Shown here: positions 14,216 through 21,107 of the stretch, in pieces
How positions within the stretch are numbered: the first letter of the stretch is position 1
How the letters are laid out: each line of letters opens with the position of its first letter
IMG/VR virus record: IMGVR_UViG_3300034105_001531
Span: 1 to 25,627 of that record
Source of the DNA: a virus
DNA length: 25,627 bases
Reading direction: 5' to 3' (one strand)
Program-made: the position numbers and the translations under genes
The notes under the pieces: generated by a model
Database searches by the model: none
The model's input: only the letters and a program-made list of their open reading frames with translations
What the model was told of the DNA's origin: nothing

Positions 14216-14223
14216 TATCTTTG
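14216..14223 (+). promoter_or_regulatory. Promoter -7 box of the small RNA
   Basis: TATCTTTG matches TAnnTTTG exactly. The expected start, about 7 nt beyond the box, is near 14230, and the first hairpin begins at 14231. No TTTG is seen about 15-20 nt upstream, so -33 recognition would be weak or factor-dependent. The same TATCTTTG box occurs at 18557-18564. Confidence 0.6.
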
Positions 14224-14229
14224 TGATGT

Positions 14230-14325
14230 TCTTTTGAATGGTGTAGCAGGTATTCAAAAGGAAATTGGAACAAACCATTGTTCTAACCCTTTGCCAACAG
14301 ACTGCTACCTGTTGGCATTTTTTTT
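14230..14325 (+). ncRNA. Three-hairpin structured RNA with complementary loops
   Basis: The gap between two genes is filled by three consecutive hairpins. H1: CTTTTGAAT (14231-14239) with ATTCAAAAG (14252-14260), 12-nt loop. H2: TTGGAACAA (14265-14273) with TTGTTCTAA (14278-14286), one G-U, 4-nt loop. H3: TGCCAACAG (14292-14300) with CTGTTGGCA (14309-14317), 8-nt loop, then eight U. All stems are 9 bp and linkers are 4 and 5 nt. GTAGCAG in loop 1 (14243-14249) is the exact complement of CTGCTAC in loop 3 (14302-14308), permitting a 7-bp kissing interaction. With the box at 14216 this is a complete small RNA gene of about 96 nt. It could act in trans, or as a leader/attenuator of the helicase gene. 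No known RNA family is recognised. Confidence 0.75.
14292..14325 (+). terminator. Intrinsic terminator 6 nt before helicase start
   Basis: A perfect 9-bp stem TGCCAACAG/CTGTTGGCA, 8-nt loop and U8. It is the 3' end of the small RNA. Placement directly before ATG 14332 means that transcription from upstream must read through it to express the helicase, so it may act as an attenuator. Confidence 0.85.
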
Positions 14326-14331
14326 CTACCT

Positions 14332-16182
14332 ATGAAAAGGAGTTATTCTAATTCCGAAAAATCATTTTTATACAGACTTGCTAAAGGTAAATGTCAGTTA
14401 TGCCAATGCGACCTTCCAAGGTTTTGGCATGCTGACCATGTTATACCATTTAGCAAAGGAGGGATAACTGCATTAAGTAATGCCCAGGCATTATGTCCAA
14501 CTTGTAACTTAAAAAAATCTAATAAAATGTTTGAATTTACACCAAGAGGATGGCAAATAGAAGCCACTAAAAAATTCTATGAGGAAATTAAATTTAATAA
14601 TGTTTTTTTACTACACGCTGGTGTTGGTTCTGGTAAAACATTATGGACTTGTTCTATATTAAAACATTATGTTGATAATGGATTTGATGTAGTTATTTTT
14701 AGTCCAAAAGATGCAATTAAAACAGATTGGGCAAATGAGTCAAAAAAATTTAATATAGAACTTGATATAAAATTAATACCATATTATTCTTGGAAACATA
14801 GTTACAATGGTGTTTCACTTTGTTATCAAGTTTTAAAAAACAATACTAATTCATTAAAAGAACAAATTACAAATAAAACTATTGTTGTTTTAGATGAACA
14901 TCATCATGCCTCTGATTCTGGAAGCTGGGGAGATGAATTAAAAAACATTTGTGAAAATGCTGGAGTAATCTTATGTTTAACAGGAACTCCTTTTAGAAGC
15001 GATAATAGTAAAATACCTTTTGTAAAATATTTAGAAACAAAATCTAACGATATTGATGGATGGGAAATTGCTACTGATTATTCCTATACATACGCTCAAA
15101 GTGTTAAGGATCGTATATGTTGCCCTACATCATTTAGACCCATTGATGTAATAATTAATGGCGAAACTAAAATTTTAATTGGTGAAGAGGATAAAAAATA
15201 CTTGAACCAAATATTAAACGCTTCAAATGGTAATAGTAATTTTATTGATGTTGCATTTAATCAAGCAAACAAAGAATTAAATGGAATAAGAAATACTTAT
15301 TACCCAGAGGCAAAAGGTTTAATTATTGCAAATACTATTGAAGATGCTAAATGTATTTATGATAAATTAAAAAAACAAAATATTAGTTGTTCTATTATTA
15401 CAAGTGACGCTGATTCAACTACTGAAACTATAAATGAATTTAGGAATAATAATAAGCATTGGGTTGTAACTGTTCAAATGGTTAGCGAAGGTGTAAATAT
15501 TCCTCAAATACGCGTTATTCTATACCTTAATAACATTACTACCAGAACATACTTTGAACAGGTAATGGGTAGAGGTGTAAGAAATTGTAAGGTTTATCAA
15601 AATGCAATAGACCATTGCTATTTTTATTATCCTAATTTTTCTTTATTTACCGAAGTTGCAGAAACTCTCGAAGCTGGGTATAAGCATTTTGTAATAGAAG
15701 AAAAAGAAAGAACTGAAGGAGGTTGTTTTACACCAATTGGAGGAGGAAATACCGACCCAAAACCACCAACTTTATTTGATGAAATTAATGGAGGTAATTT
15801 TGGAATTATTAATAATGGGTATCATGCAAATGAACAAGAAAAAGAAATGATTTCAAAGATTAGAGAATGGAATTATCCTTATGCAAGTGTATTGGAAAAT
15901 ATGATTGCAAGAAACATTCCAAAAAATATTGAAATAAAAAATGAAATAACTTTAATTGACGAAAAACCTAAATATCAGAAAATTGAAATTATAAAAAAGG
16001 AAATTCACAAAAGAGTTGGATATGCTATTAAATTAGGTGTTTATGATGATTATGGTATTGCTCATTATAATTACAATGAAGCTGCAAACATTAAAGACCA
16101 CAAAACTTGCAATGATTTAAGATTATTAACAAAAAAATTAAACCTTATCAATAATGACATCAGTAACTATGCAAGAAATTAA
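14332..16182 (+). CDS. HNH nuclease-SF2 helicase fusion
   Basis: A 616-aa protein. Residues 18-65 form a zinc HNH domain: C21/C24, ADHVIPFSKGG with H36, N50, C55/C58 and N59 (HNN variant). An SF2 helicase follows: Walker A GVGSGKT (97-103), DEHH box (188-191), TGTP motif III (217-220), ANTIEDA (333-339), motif V VSEGVNIP (384-391) and motif VI QVMGRGVR (410-417). The last 190 residues are unassigned. It should unwind or translocate on duplex DNA and may also cut it. Placed just before the initiator, it may be the phage replication helicase; a defence or anti-defence role is also possible. It looks A/T-richer than flanking genes and directly follows a structured RNA. Confidence 0.88.
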   Translation: MKRSYSNSEKSFLYRLAKGKCQLCQCDLPRFWHADHVIPFSKGGITALSNAQALCPTCNLKKSNKMFEFTPRGWQIEATKKFYEEIKFNNVFLLHAGVGSGKTLWTCSILKHYVDNGFDVVIFSPKDAIKTDWANESKKFNIELDIKLIPYYSWKHSYNGVSLCYQVLKNNTNSLKEQITNKTIVVLDEHHHASDSGSWGDELKNICENAGVILCLTGTPFRSDNSKIPFVKYLETKSNDIDGWEIATDYSYTYAQSVKDRICCPTSFRPIDVIINGETKILIGEEDKKYLNQILNASNGNSNFIDVAFNQANKELNGIRNTYYPEAKGLIIANTIEDAKCIYDKLKKQNISCSIITSDADSTTETINEFRNNNKHWVVTVQMVSEGVNIPQIRVILYLNNITTRTYFEQVMGRGVRNCKVYQNAIDHCYFYYPNFSLFTEVAETLEAGYKHFVIEEKERTEGGCFTPIGGGNTDPKPPTLFDEINGGNFGIINNGYHANEQEKEMISKIREWNYPYASVLENMIARNIPKNIEIKNEITLIDEKPKYQKIEIIKKEIHKRVGYAIKLGVYDDYGIAHYNYNEAANIKDHKTCNDLRLLTKKLNLINNDISNYARN

Positions 16183-16756
16183 TCCAGAGGAAGTTTATGA
16201 TAAACTTGTTGACATAAACGGATTAAACAGTTTCGGATTAACAATGACCTATTTTGATTCTCTATATTCATTTAAAGACTTTTGGAATAAAAGGCACCCT
16301 TATGGCTTATCTCCTAAAACCTTTATAACTTATGTAGAATTTGCAAGGTACGAAGTGCCATGGGGATTAGGCTGGGACATTGATGTTATAAAAGCCTGCT
16401 GTAAGCGTAATCCTAATATATGGAAACAATACGAAGAGCAAAGTAATCCTTTAAAAAATGTTGGAAGAGATTGGAATAATAATAATGGTAGTAATCTACC
16501 ATTAAATATTGATAGAGGAAGACAATACCAAATACAACGCCTTAAACGAGATGCCCCCGACATTGCCACTAAGGTAATTAACCGCGAAATAAGCGCAAAG
16601 CAAGGCATGGAGATAGCTGGATTGAAAGACAAAACGGTAACTGTAAAGTGTAAAGCGGAGGACTTTGTAGTAAAGGCAATTAATAATCTTGAAACTAATC
16701 AAATAGAAAAATTAGTACAGGATTTATCTTTATATTTAAAGAACATTAGTTTATGA
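16154..16756 (+). CDS. Phage protein with ParB/KorB-like C-terminal motif
   Basis: A 200-aa protein (195 aa if it starts at ATG 16169, equally plausible: MQEINPEEVYDKL). It begins inside the helicase gene. The N-terminal half (FWNKRHPYGLSPKTFITYVE, then EVPWGLGWDIDVIKA) is unassigned. The middle has a basic pattern, RGRQYQIQRLKRDAPDIATK followed by VINREISAKQGMEIAGLK, that is seen in phage and cyanobacterial DNA-binding proteins, with a helix-turn-helix-like EISAKQGMEIAGLKD. It ends in helical residues (about 165-200). Located next to the initiator and origin, it is plausibly a DNA-binding replication or partition-like factor; the function is inference. Confidence 0.65.
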   Translation: MTSVTMQEINPEEVYDKLVDINGLNSFGLTMTYFDSLYSFKDFWNKRHPYGLSPKTFITYVEFARYEVPWGLGWDIDVIKACCKRNPNIWKQYEEQSNPLKNVGRDWNNNNGSNLPLNIDRGRQYQIQRLKRDAPDIATKVINREISAKQGMEIAGLKDKTVTVKCKAEDFVVKAINNLETNQIEKLVQDLSLYLKNISL

Positions 16757-17697
16757 AAGAAAATAGAGATTTTAAAGGCGTATGGATTCCTAAAGAAATT
16801 TGGCTAAATACTGATTTGTCTATTATAGAAAAAGTCTTATTAGTTGAAATTGATTCACTGGATAACTCCGACAGAGGATGTTTTGCCTCTAATGAATATC
16901 TTGCAAAGTTTGTGCAATTATCTGAAGGTAGGGTAGCTAACATTATTAGTGACTTAAAGAAGCGTAAATTTTTAATTCAAGTGTTTTTTGATGGTAGAAA
17001 TAGAGGATTAAGGATTAGTAAAAGTGAAAGCAGCTTTAACGAAAACGTGAAAGCAGAATCCACGAAAACGGGAAAGCTGCCTACACGAAAACGTGAACAT
17101 AATAATACAATGAATAATACAGATAATAATACAATTATATCTTCTAAAAATTCTATCGAATTTTGCCAAAATGAAAAAGATATATATTTTGAGGATTTGG
17201 AAGAATTTCCAATTTTTGAATCTATTGAAATTAAAAAAAATGGAAAAGAGAAAGTTAACCCATTTTCTGTAGTTTCCCAAGTTGAAAAAGAAAGAAAAAT
17301 TGCGCCAAAAGAAAGAAAGCCAAACCCAAACTACGAAGCCTTTACCATTTTCTGCCAAACGTTTGAGCAACTTTCTGGAGCAAATTATCCCACCGACCAA
17401 AATGGACATTACATAATGATGCCAAAAGATGCAGGAAATATGGTTTATTTAATGCGTTTCATCGACAAAATAGATAGGAATGGAAATAGCCATGAAGCAT
17501 TAAAAATATTTATGCAAGCCGCATGGTCATTAAATGACAAATGGTTAAAGGCTAATTTCACGATAGCAAATCTTTATTCCCAAGCCTCAAAGATATTTAC
17601 CGCTTATCAGACAAGTAGCCCAGCTGCAAAGGATAAAGCTTTCAATGATAAATTAGCAGAACTTTTAGCCGAAAGAATGGCAAAATTTGAAGATTAA
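16753..17697 (+). CDS. Replication initiator, winged-helix (phage O-like)
   Basis: A 314-aa protein. The N-terminal 85 residues form a winged-helix pattern common in phage replisome organisers: FKGVWIPKEIWLNTDLSIIE, then KVLLVEIDSLDN, then CFASNEYLAKFVQLSEGRV and ANIISDLKKRKFLIQ, with a wing containing FDGRNRGLR. A low-complexity Lys/Asn/Thr linker follows (about 88-130), and a C-terminal domain (about 195-314) is helical. The linker DNA carries four iterons and an A/T-rich stretch, the same layout as lambda O with its internal origin. It overlaps the preceding gene by 4 nt. It should bind the origin and recruit the helicase; partner is unknown. Confidence 0.8.
   Translation: MKENRDFKGVWIPKEIWLNTDLSIIEKVLLVEIDSLDNSDRGCFASNEYLAKFVQLSEGRVANIISDLKKRKFLIQVFFDGRNRGLRISKSESSFNENVKAESTKTGKLPTRKREHNNTMNNTDNNTIISSKNSIEFCQNEKDIYFEDLEEFPIFESIEIKKNGKEKVNPFSVVSQVEKERKIAPKERKPNPNYEAFTIFCQTFEQLSGANYPTDQNGHYIMMPKDAGNMVYLMRFIDKIDRNGNSHEALKIFMQAAWSLNDKWLKANFTIANLYSQASKIFTAYQTSSPAAKDKAFNDKLAELLAERMAKFED
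17016..17107 (+). repeat. Four 23-bp iterons, candidate replication origin
   Basis: Four tandem repeats with an exact 23-bp period (starts at 17016, 17039, 17062 and 17085). Copies 2-4 begin ACGAAAACGTGAA or ACGAAAACGGGAA; the first copy keeps AAAAGTGAAAGCAG. Each repeat shifts the reading frame, because 23 is not a multiple of 3, so selection acts on DNA rather than protein. An A/T-rich run with AATAATACA repeats follows (about 17100-17160), as expected for an unwinding element. Position inside the initiator gene parallels ori-lambda. Confidence 0.75.
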
Positions 17698-17711
17698 AAA
17701 ACAAACGATTA
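17696..17711 (+). repeat. Left arm of 16-bp inverted repeat at gene start
   Basis: AAAAAACAAACGATTA, ending in the A of the ATG at 17711, is the exact reverse complement of 18446-18461. It covers the initiation region of the 245-aa gene. Confidence 0.6.
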
Positions 17712-18448
17712 TGAACAACCTACCAATGATTGCAAGCCGCGTAGATGAGAAAATACAAGACGTGCAGCTTGTTATTCAGAACCGCGAACTAAGAATTTTC
17801 AAAACAGGGATAAAAGAAGCTATTCCCAAAATTACACAAGTTTTAACGCAACTTCTCCCAGTGTATGGGATTGAGGCGAAACCAGAGCAAATATTAAAGC
17901 TCACAGATTTTATAGCATCTTATAAATTGCTTTCTGTTGATGAAATAAAACTTGCTTTTGAAAAGTTTGCGAAGGATGAACTAAATTTGAATGAGCATAA
18001 ATTGTATGGTAAAATAGATCTTCATGCGATTGGCAGAATTTTAACAGCTTACACCACATGGAGGCAAAAGATATATTTTGCGATGGATAGCGATTTGCAA
18101 GCGAAGAAAGATGAAGAGGATCGGATTAAACGCCTGGGTAAAGTTGCGGAGGAATACGATAAGGATTTTGATAATAAACTAAAGAATTTTAATAAAACTT
18201 TAGAAGAAATACCTATTTTTTGGTACGATGAATGCGTGAAAAGAGGTTATATAAATGATTGGTTTTATGGCGAAAAAGAGGCATTGTGGGCCGAAGCACA
18301 GGAAATGGCACGCAATGAAAAGCCAGAATCAGATAGCATGATAGATAGAAAGAATCATCTACGGAAAATTGAGGAGGGTAATATACCCAGAGCCCGCGCA
18401 CTGGCGTATAAATTAGCCGTTTGGCGCAAAGTGTTATTAAGAGATTAA
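17711..18448 (+). CDS. Phage replication-associated protein, unknown
   Basis: A 245-aa protein from ATG 17711 (a TTG at 17687 would add 8 residues but lies within the preceding gene). The N-terminal half is helical (KITQVLTQLLPVYGIEAKPE, then FIASYKLLSVDEIKLAFEKF) with AKDELNLNEHKLYGKIDLHA (about 91-110), then a charged linker (about 125-165) and a basic end. No Walker motif, so it is not a DnaC-type ATPase loader. Proteins of this layout commonly follow the initiator in Bacteroidetes phages. It is flanked exactly at start and stop by a 16-bp inverted repeat. Replication accessory role is inferred from position. Confidence 0.7.
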   Translation: MNNLPMIASRVDEKIQDVQLVIQNRELRIFKTGIKEAIPKITQVLTQLLPVYGIEAKPEQILKLTDFIASYKLLSVDEIKLAFEKFAKDELNLNEHKLYGKIDLHAIGRILTAYTTWRQKIYFAMDSDLQAKKDEEDRIKRLGKVAEEYDKDFDNKLKNFNKTLEEIPIFWYDECVKRGYINDWFYGEKEALWAEAQEMARNEKPESDSMIDRKNHLRKIEEGNIPRARALAYKLAVWRKVLLRD

Positions 18449-18461
18449 TCGTTTGTTTTTT
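18446..18461 (+). repeat. Right arm of 16-bp inverted repeat at gene stop
   Basis: TAATCGTTTGTTTTTT starts with the TAA stop codon of the 245-aa gene and is the exact reverse complement of 17696-17711. The two arms could pair in the mRNA and mask the start codon. Confidence 0.6.
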
Positions 18462-18483
18462 GTCATATACATTTGGTTTTTGG

Positions 18484-18514
18484 GTGAGGCATATTTTGTG
18501 CCTCACTTTTTTTT
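18484..18514 (+). terminator. Intrinsic terminator of replication operon
   Basis: GTGAGGCA (18484-18491), 7-nt loop, TGCCTCAC (18499-18506), then eight T: a perfect 8-bp stem and U-tract, 35 nt after the stop of the 245-aa gene. It closes the unit of helicase, initiator and accessory genes. Confidence 0.9.
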
Positions 18515-18537
18515 ATTTTTTTTACATAAAAATGTAC

Positions 18538-18564
18538 TTTGTATTATATTTAGTATTATCTTTG
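18538..18564 (+). promoter_or_regulatory. Promoter of 57-aa gene
   Basis: TATCTTTG at 18557-18564 matches TAnnTTTG exactly; TTTG at 18538-18541 gives a 15-nt spacer, the same as the early promoter at 11144-11170. Expected start is near 18571, about 40 nt before the ATG at 18611. Confidence 0.7.
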
Positions 18565-18582
18565 AAAGGTCAACAGGACACA

Positions 18583-18610
18583 ACGATTAATTACCACTAA
18601 AACAAAGTTT
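18583..18610 (+). promoter_or_regulatory. Shared leader motif, copy 1
   Basis: ACGATTAATTACCACTAAAA, then a short A-rich stretch to the ATG. Two similar leaders occur at 24441 and 24839 before unrelated genes. Probable translation-initiation enhancer or RNA-binding site in the 5' UTR. Confidence 0.45.
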
Positions 18611-18784
18611 ATGAAAACCATTATTTTTAAATCTGAAAAAAAGGCAAAGGTTTATGAAATTCGTTCAGCAGTAAAACAACACATTTACTCTGCTAATGAA
18701 CTTATTTATATTGTAAAAACTGACAATATAAATGAAATAAATCATTATGATTTACAACTTATCATAAATGAAGTAAATATTTAA
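18611..18784 (+). CDS. Monocistronic 57-aa protein
   Basis: A 57-aa protein from ATG 18611 to TAA 18784. It begins MKTIIFKSEKKAKVYEIRSA and ends LQLIINEVNI, with a mixed strand-helix pattern and no membrane segment or Cys pair. It is bounded by its own TAnnTTTG promoter (18557) and a perfect terminator (18792), making it an independently expressed gene in an otherwise operonic region. Such small genes in phages are often regulators or host-takeover peptides; the sequence gives no direct indication of which. Confidence 0.65.
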   Translation: MKTIIFKSEKKAKVYEIRSAVKQHIYSANELIYIVKTDNINEINHYDLQLIINEVNI

Positions 18785-18791
18785 TTTTCAC

Positions 18792-18820
18792 AGGGCAGTC
18801 CCCCAACTGCCCTATTTTTT
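18792..18820 (+). terminator. Intrinsic terminator of 57-aa gene
   Basis: AGGGCAGT (18792-18799), loop CCCCCA, ACTGCCCT (18806-18813), then A and six T, followed by ATTTT: a perfect 8-bp stem. It separates the 57-aa gene from the recombination operon that starts at 18839. Confidence 0.88.
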
Positions 18821-18838
18821 ATTTTAAAAACCAAAAGC

Positions 18839-19087
18839 ATGACACAAGAAGAAAGACAAAAAGCCATTTCAGAAGCATTTTACCAGATTTCTATTTACGC
18901 GATGGTTACAAATACGTGTAGTAAAGAAGGCTCGCATAGGTTAAATTATATGCTAAATATCATAAATCAAATACCAGTTGTGCATGATGTCGATTATAGT
19001 AACTTTAATCACAGGTATTATAAAGATATTTTGGAACAAGCTATTAAAGATAATGATAAGTTTATTGAACACTTAAAATCATTATAA
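18839..19087 (+). CDS. Hypothetical 82-aa protein
   Basis: An 82-aa, mainly helical protein (MTQEERQKAISEAFYQISIY, then RLNYMLNIINQIPVVHDVDY and ILEQAIKDNDKFIEHLKS) without a recognised family. It follows the terminator of the 57-aa gene and has the leader aaaaaccaaaagc; no TAnnTTTG box is seen in the 18-nt gap, so its promoter is unclear and it may rely on read-through. It overlaps the next gene by 1 nt (TAATG). Confidence 0.65.
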   Translation: MTQEERQKAISEAFYQISIYAMVTNTCSKEGSHRLNYMLNIINQIPVVHDVDYSNFNHRYYKDILEQAIKDNDKFIEHLKSL

Positions 19088-19317
19088 TGAACGATACTAA
19101 CCTAATGGTGCTAAATTACCTAAATGATGTTTATCACATAAAAGATACTTCGGTAGAAGGCGTAGAAAGGGCAATAGATGACATTTTTAACTTTGAAAAT
19201 ATTCTGCCTCAATATCGTAGCCTATTTAATTCAATTATGGTGGATGCCATAGATTTTGAGTTAATCAGCGAAAGATTAACTTTTAAAAAAATGAAAGACC
19301 AATTAGACCAATTTTAA
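19087..19317 (+). CDS. Hypothetical 76-aa protein
   Basis: A 76-aa acidic helical protein (MNDTNLMVLNYLNDVYHIKD, then VEGVERAIDDIFNFENILPQ and VDAIDFELISERLTFKKMKD). It overlaps the preceding stop and ends 2 nt before the Bet gene, so all three are probably one operon. No known domain; a partner or regulator of the recombination pair is possible from position only. Confidence 0.65.
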   Translation: MNDTNLMVLNYLNDVYHIKDTSVEGVERAIDDIFNFENILPQYRSLFNSIMVDAIDFELISERLTFKKMKDQLDQF

Positions 19318-19319
19318 TT

Positions 19320-20081
19320 ATGGAAGTAGCGAAAATAGGGATAACACCCGCACAAATCGAAACATTAGCACAGGCAGGCGTTATTCCTGCTGGAACACCT
19401 GCGCCACAGGTAGAAGTATTTGCCGAAAGTTGCAGGCAGCATGGATTAAGTCCTTTTAAAAAAGAAATCTATTTAGTGGCATATAACAGCCGCGACGGCA
19501 TGAAGTATCATACCATTGTAGGTATAGACGGTTTACAACAAAAAGCCGCGCGCACTGGAAGATTTGCCGGAATAGATGAAGAACAATATAATAGGGAATC
19601 TAACGGAAGCTACAAAACAGCAAGCGAATTAAAAGCAGCTAAAGAAATGCCTATTTCATGTACAGTCACTGTTTGGGCGATTGTTGGTGGGATCCGCTGC
19701 CCATTTACTGCTACGGTTTTGTTTGCAGAATATTACCCAGCCGTATCTTTGGGAAAAGATAGCTATTCAAAAGCCGCCACAATGCCATTTAACATGATTG
19801 CCAAATGTGCCAGGGCGAAAGCTTTAAAGGTTGCGTTTAGTGACGAACTATCCGGACTACACATTGAAGAAGAAAAAGCCGCTTTTGAAGATGCTACCAT
19901 TCAGGCTGCAGAAATTAATCCTTCGGTTGAAATTAATGTAGAGGAGTTAAGGATTAAAATACTTTCTTGTAAAAATAGAGATGAATTAATTAATCTATAC
20001 GCCTCAAATCCTGGGCACAAAGTACACGCTGCTTTATTTACCGAAATGGCTAACGCTTTAAATACAAAGCCAAATGAATGA
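19320..20081 (+). CDS. bet: Bet/RecT-family single-strand annealing protein
   Basis: A 253-aa recombinase of the Red-beta (Bet) family that anneals complementary single strands made by its partner exonuclease. Visible family pattern: CRQHGLSPFKKEIYLVAYNS (38-57), HTIVGIDGLQQKAARTGRFA (64-83), PISCTVTVWAIVGG (111-124), AEYYP, then MPFNMIAKCARAKALKVAFS (155-174) and DELSGLHIEEE, the standard end of the core. The rest (190-253) is a variable region that may contact SSB or the exonuclease. Length is normal. It overlaps the exonuclease gene by 8 nt, a classic arrangement. Confidence 0.93.
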   Translation: MEVAKIGITPAQIETLAQAGVIPAGTPAPQVEVFAESCRQHGLSPFKKEIYLVAYNSRDGMKYHTIVGIDGLQQKAARTGRFAGIDEEQYNRESNGSYKTASELKAAKEMPISCTVTVWAIVGGIRCPFTATVLFAEYYPAVSLGKDSYSKAATMPFNMIAKCARAKALKVAFSDELSGLHIEEEKAAFEDATIQAAEINPSVEINVEELRIKILSCKNRDELINLYASNPGHKVHAALFTEMANALNTKPNE

Positions 20082-20877
20082 AATAACCCATCTTAGTTTT
20101 TCGAGATTAAAAGCCCTTTCCCATTCTCCATTATGCTTAAAAAGGTATATTGAACAAACACGTACATCTACTAAAGCGATGGATGAAGGTACGCTTTTAG
20201 ATTGTATTTTATTTGAACCTGAAAGTTTTCATGATAGATTTTTTATCATGCCAGACCACATAAAGAAGCCAACTAGCGCACAAATAAACGCTAAAGTCCC
20301 ATCAGCCGACACATTAAAACAGTTAGCTAAATGGGAAGAAGTTCAATTAAAAATAGGTAAAAGAATTGTTATAAATCAGGAACAATACGACGATGCTTTA
20401 AACATATCTGGTGCGGTTATGGATAATAGTACTGTTGCATTTAATGGTTTAATGAATATGAATAATTTTAAATTTCAGGTAACAACAGAATTTTTTTACA
20501 AAGGATTTAAGCACAAAGGAATTAAAGACGCTGAAGGAATAGATAGAAATGGTAAGCGCGTTATATGGGACTTGAAGCGTATGGGCGCACGTTCCGGTGA
20601 ACAACTTGTAAGGGCACAAATACGACATAATCAATACGATTTACAAGCCGCTATTTATTGCCATAAATTTGATGAAATTAATGAGCCAGTAGATTATTTT
20701 ATCATAGCAGTAGATAATGAAGGATATGTTACTCCATTCAGAATTTCCCGTGATGCTAGGGAAAAAGCTAGATGGCAATGGAATAGATTAATAGCTGCTG
20801 CACACAGGGTAAATATGGAAGGTTTGGATATGGGTCCCGAGTTTTGGGCAGATAGTGAAGGATTTTTTGACTTTTAA
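20074..20877 (+). CDS. RecE-like PD-(D/E)XK exonuclease
   Basis: A 267-aa nuclease of the exodeoxyribonuclease VIII/DUF3799-type family. The N-terminal FSRLKALSHSPLCLKRYIEQ is the typical helix preceding the conserved G-T-x-L in DEGTLLDCILFEPE (37-50). Core PD-(D/E)XK residues are D152-E154-D157 in KDAEGIDR, D166 and K168 in VIWDLKRMG, and the downstream QYDLQAAIY with Q187 and Q191. It chews duplex ends to create the single strands bound by Bet. It overlaps bet by 8 nt, so the stoichiometry is probably coupled. Complete and of usual length. Confidence 0.9.
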   Translation: MNEITHLSFSRLKALSHSPLCLKRYIEQTRTSTKAMDEGTLLDCILFEPESFHDRFFIMPDHIKKPTSAQINAKVPSADTLKQLAKWEEVQLKIGKRIVINQEQYDDALNISGAVMDNSTVAFNGLMNMNNFKFQVTTEFFYKGFKHKGIKDAEGIDRNGKRVIWDLKRMGARSGEQLVRAQIRHNQYDLQAAIYCHKFDEINEPVDYFIIAVDNEGYVTPFRISRDAREKARWQWNRLIAAAHRVNMEGLDMGPEFWADSEGFFDF

Positions 20878-20888
20878 AATAAATAATC

Positions 20889-21107
20889 ATGAATGATAGA
20901 CATTTAGAAAGACAGGTAGATAATTTGTTAGATAATGTAAACGACACAATTTATCTTCTTGTAAAAAAAATTGAAAATATGGAAAATGATTTAATTAAAT
21001 TAGAAAAGCAACACGAACAATCTTTAAAAGAATCTTTTGAAAAAGGCTACGAAGAAGGCGTAAAATATACCGATGAACTTATCAGTAGTGAAAGATTCCC
21101 ATTCTAA
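20889..21107 (+). CDS. Coiled-coil 72-aa protein
   Basis: A 72-aa protein that is almost one long helix with a heptad pattern (VDNLLDNVNDTIYLLVKKIE, then NMENDLIKLEKQHEQSLKES) followed by FEKGYEEGVKYTDELI. Probably a dimeric coiled coil. It lies between the exonuclease and an unknown gene. No enzymatic motif. Such small coiled-coil genes are common in phage recombination regions and have no assigned role. Confidence 0.65.
   Translation: MNDRHLERQVDNLLDNVNDTIYLLVKKIENMENDLIKLEKQHEQSLKESFEKGYEEGVKYTDELISSERFPF

Noticed and set aside
14052-14273. Open frame on the minus strand covering the small RNA's 5' part
   Set aside because: It overlaps the 139-aa gene, and the stem symmetry of the RNA explains the conserved-looking sequence better.
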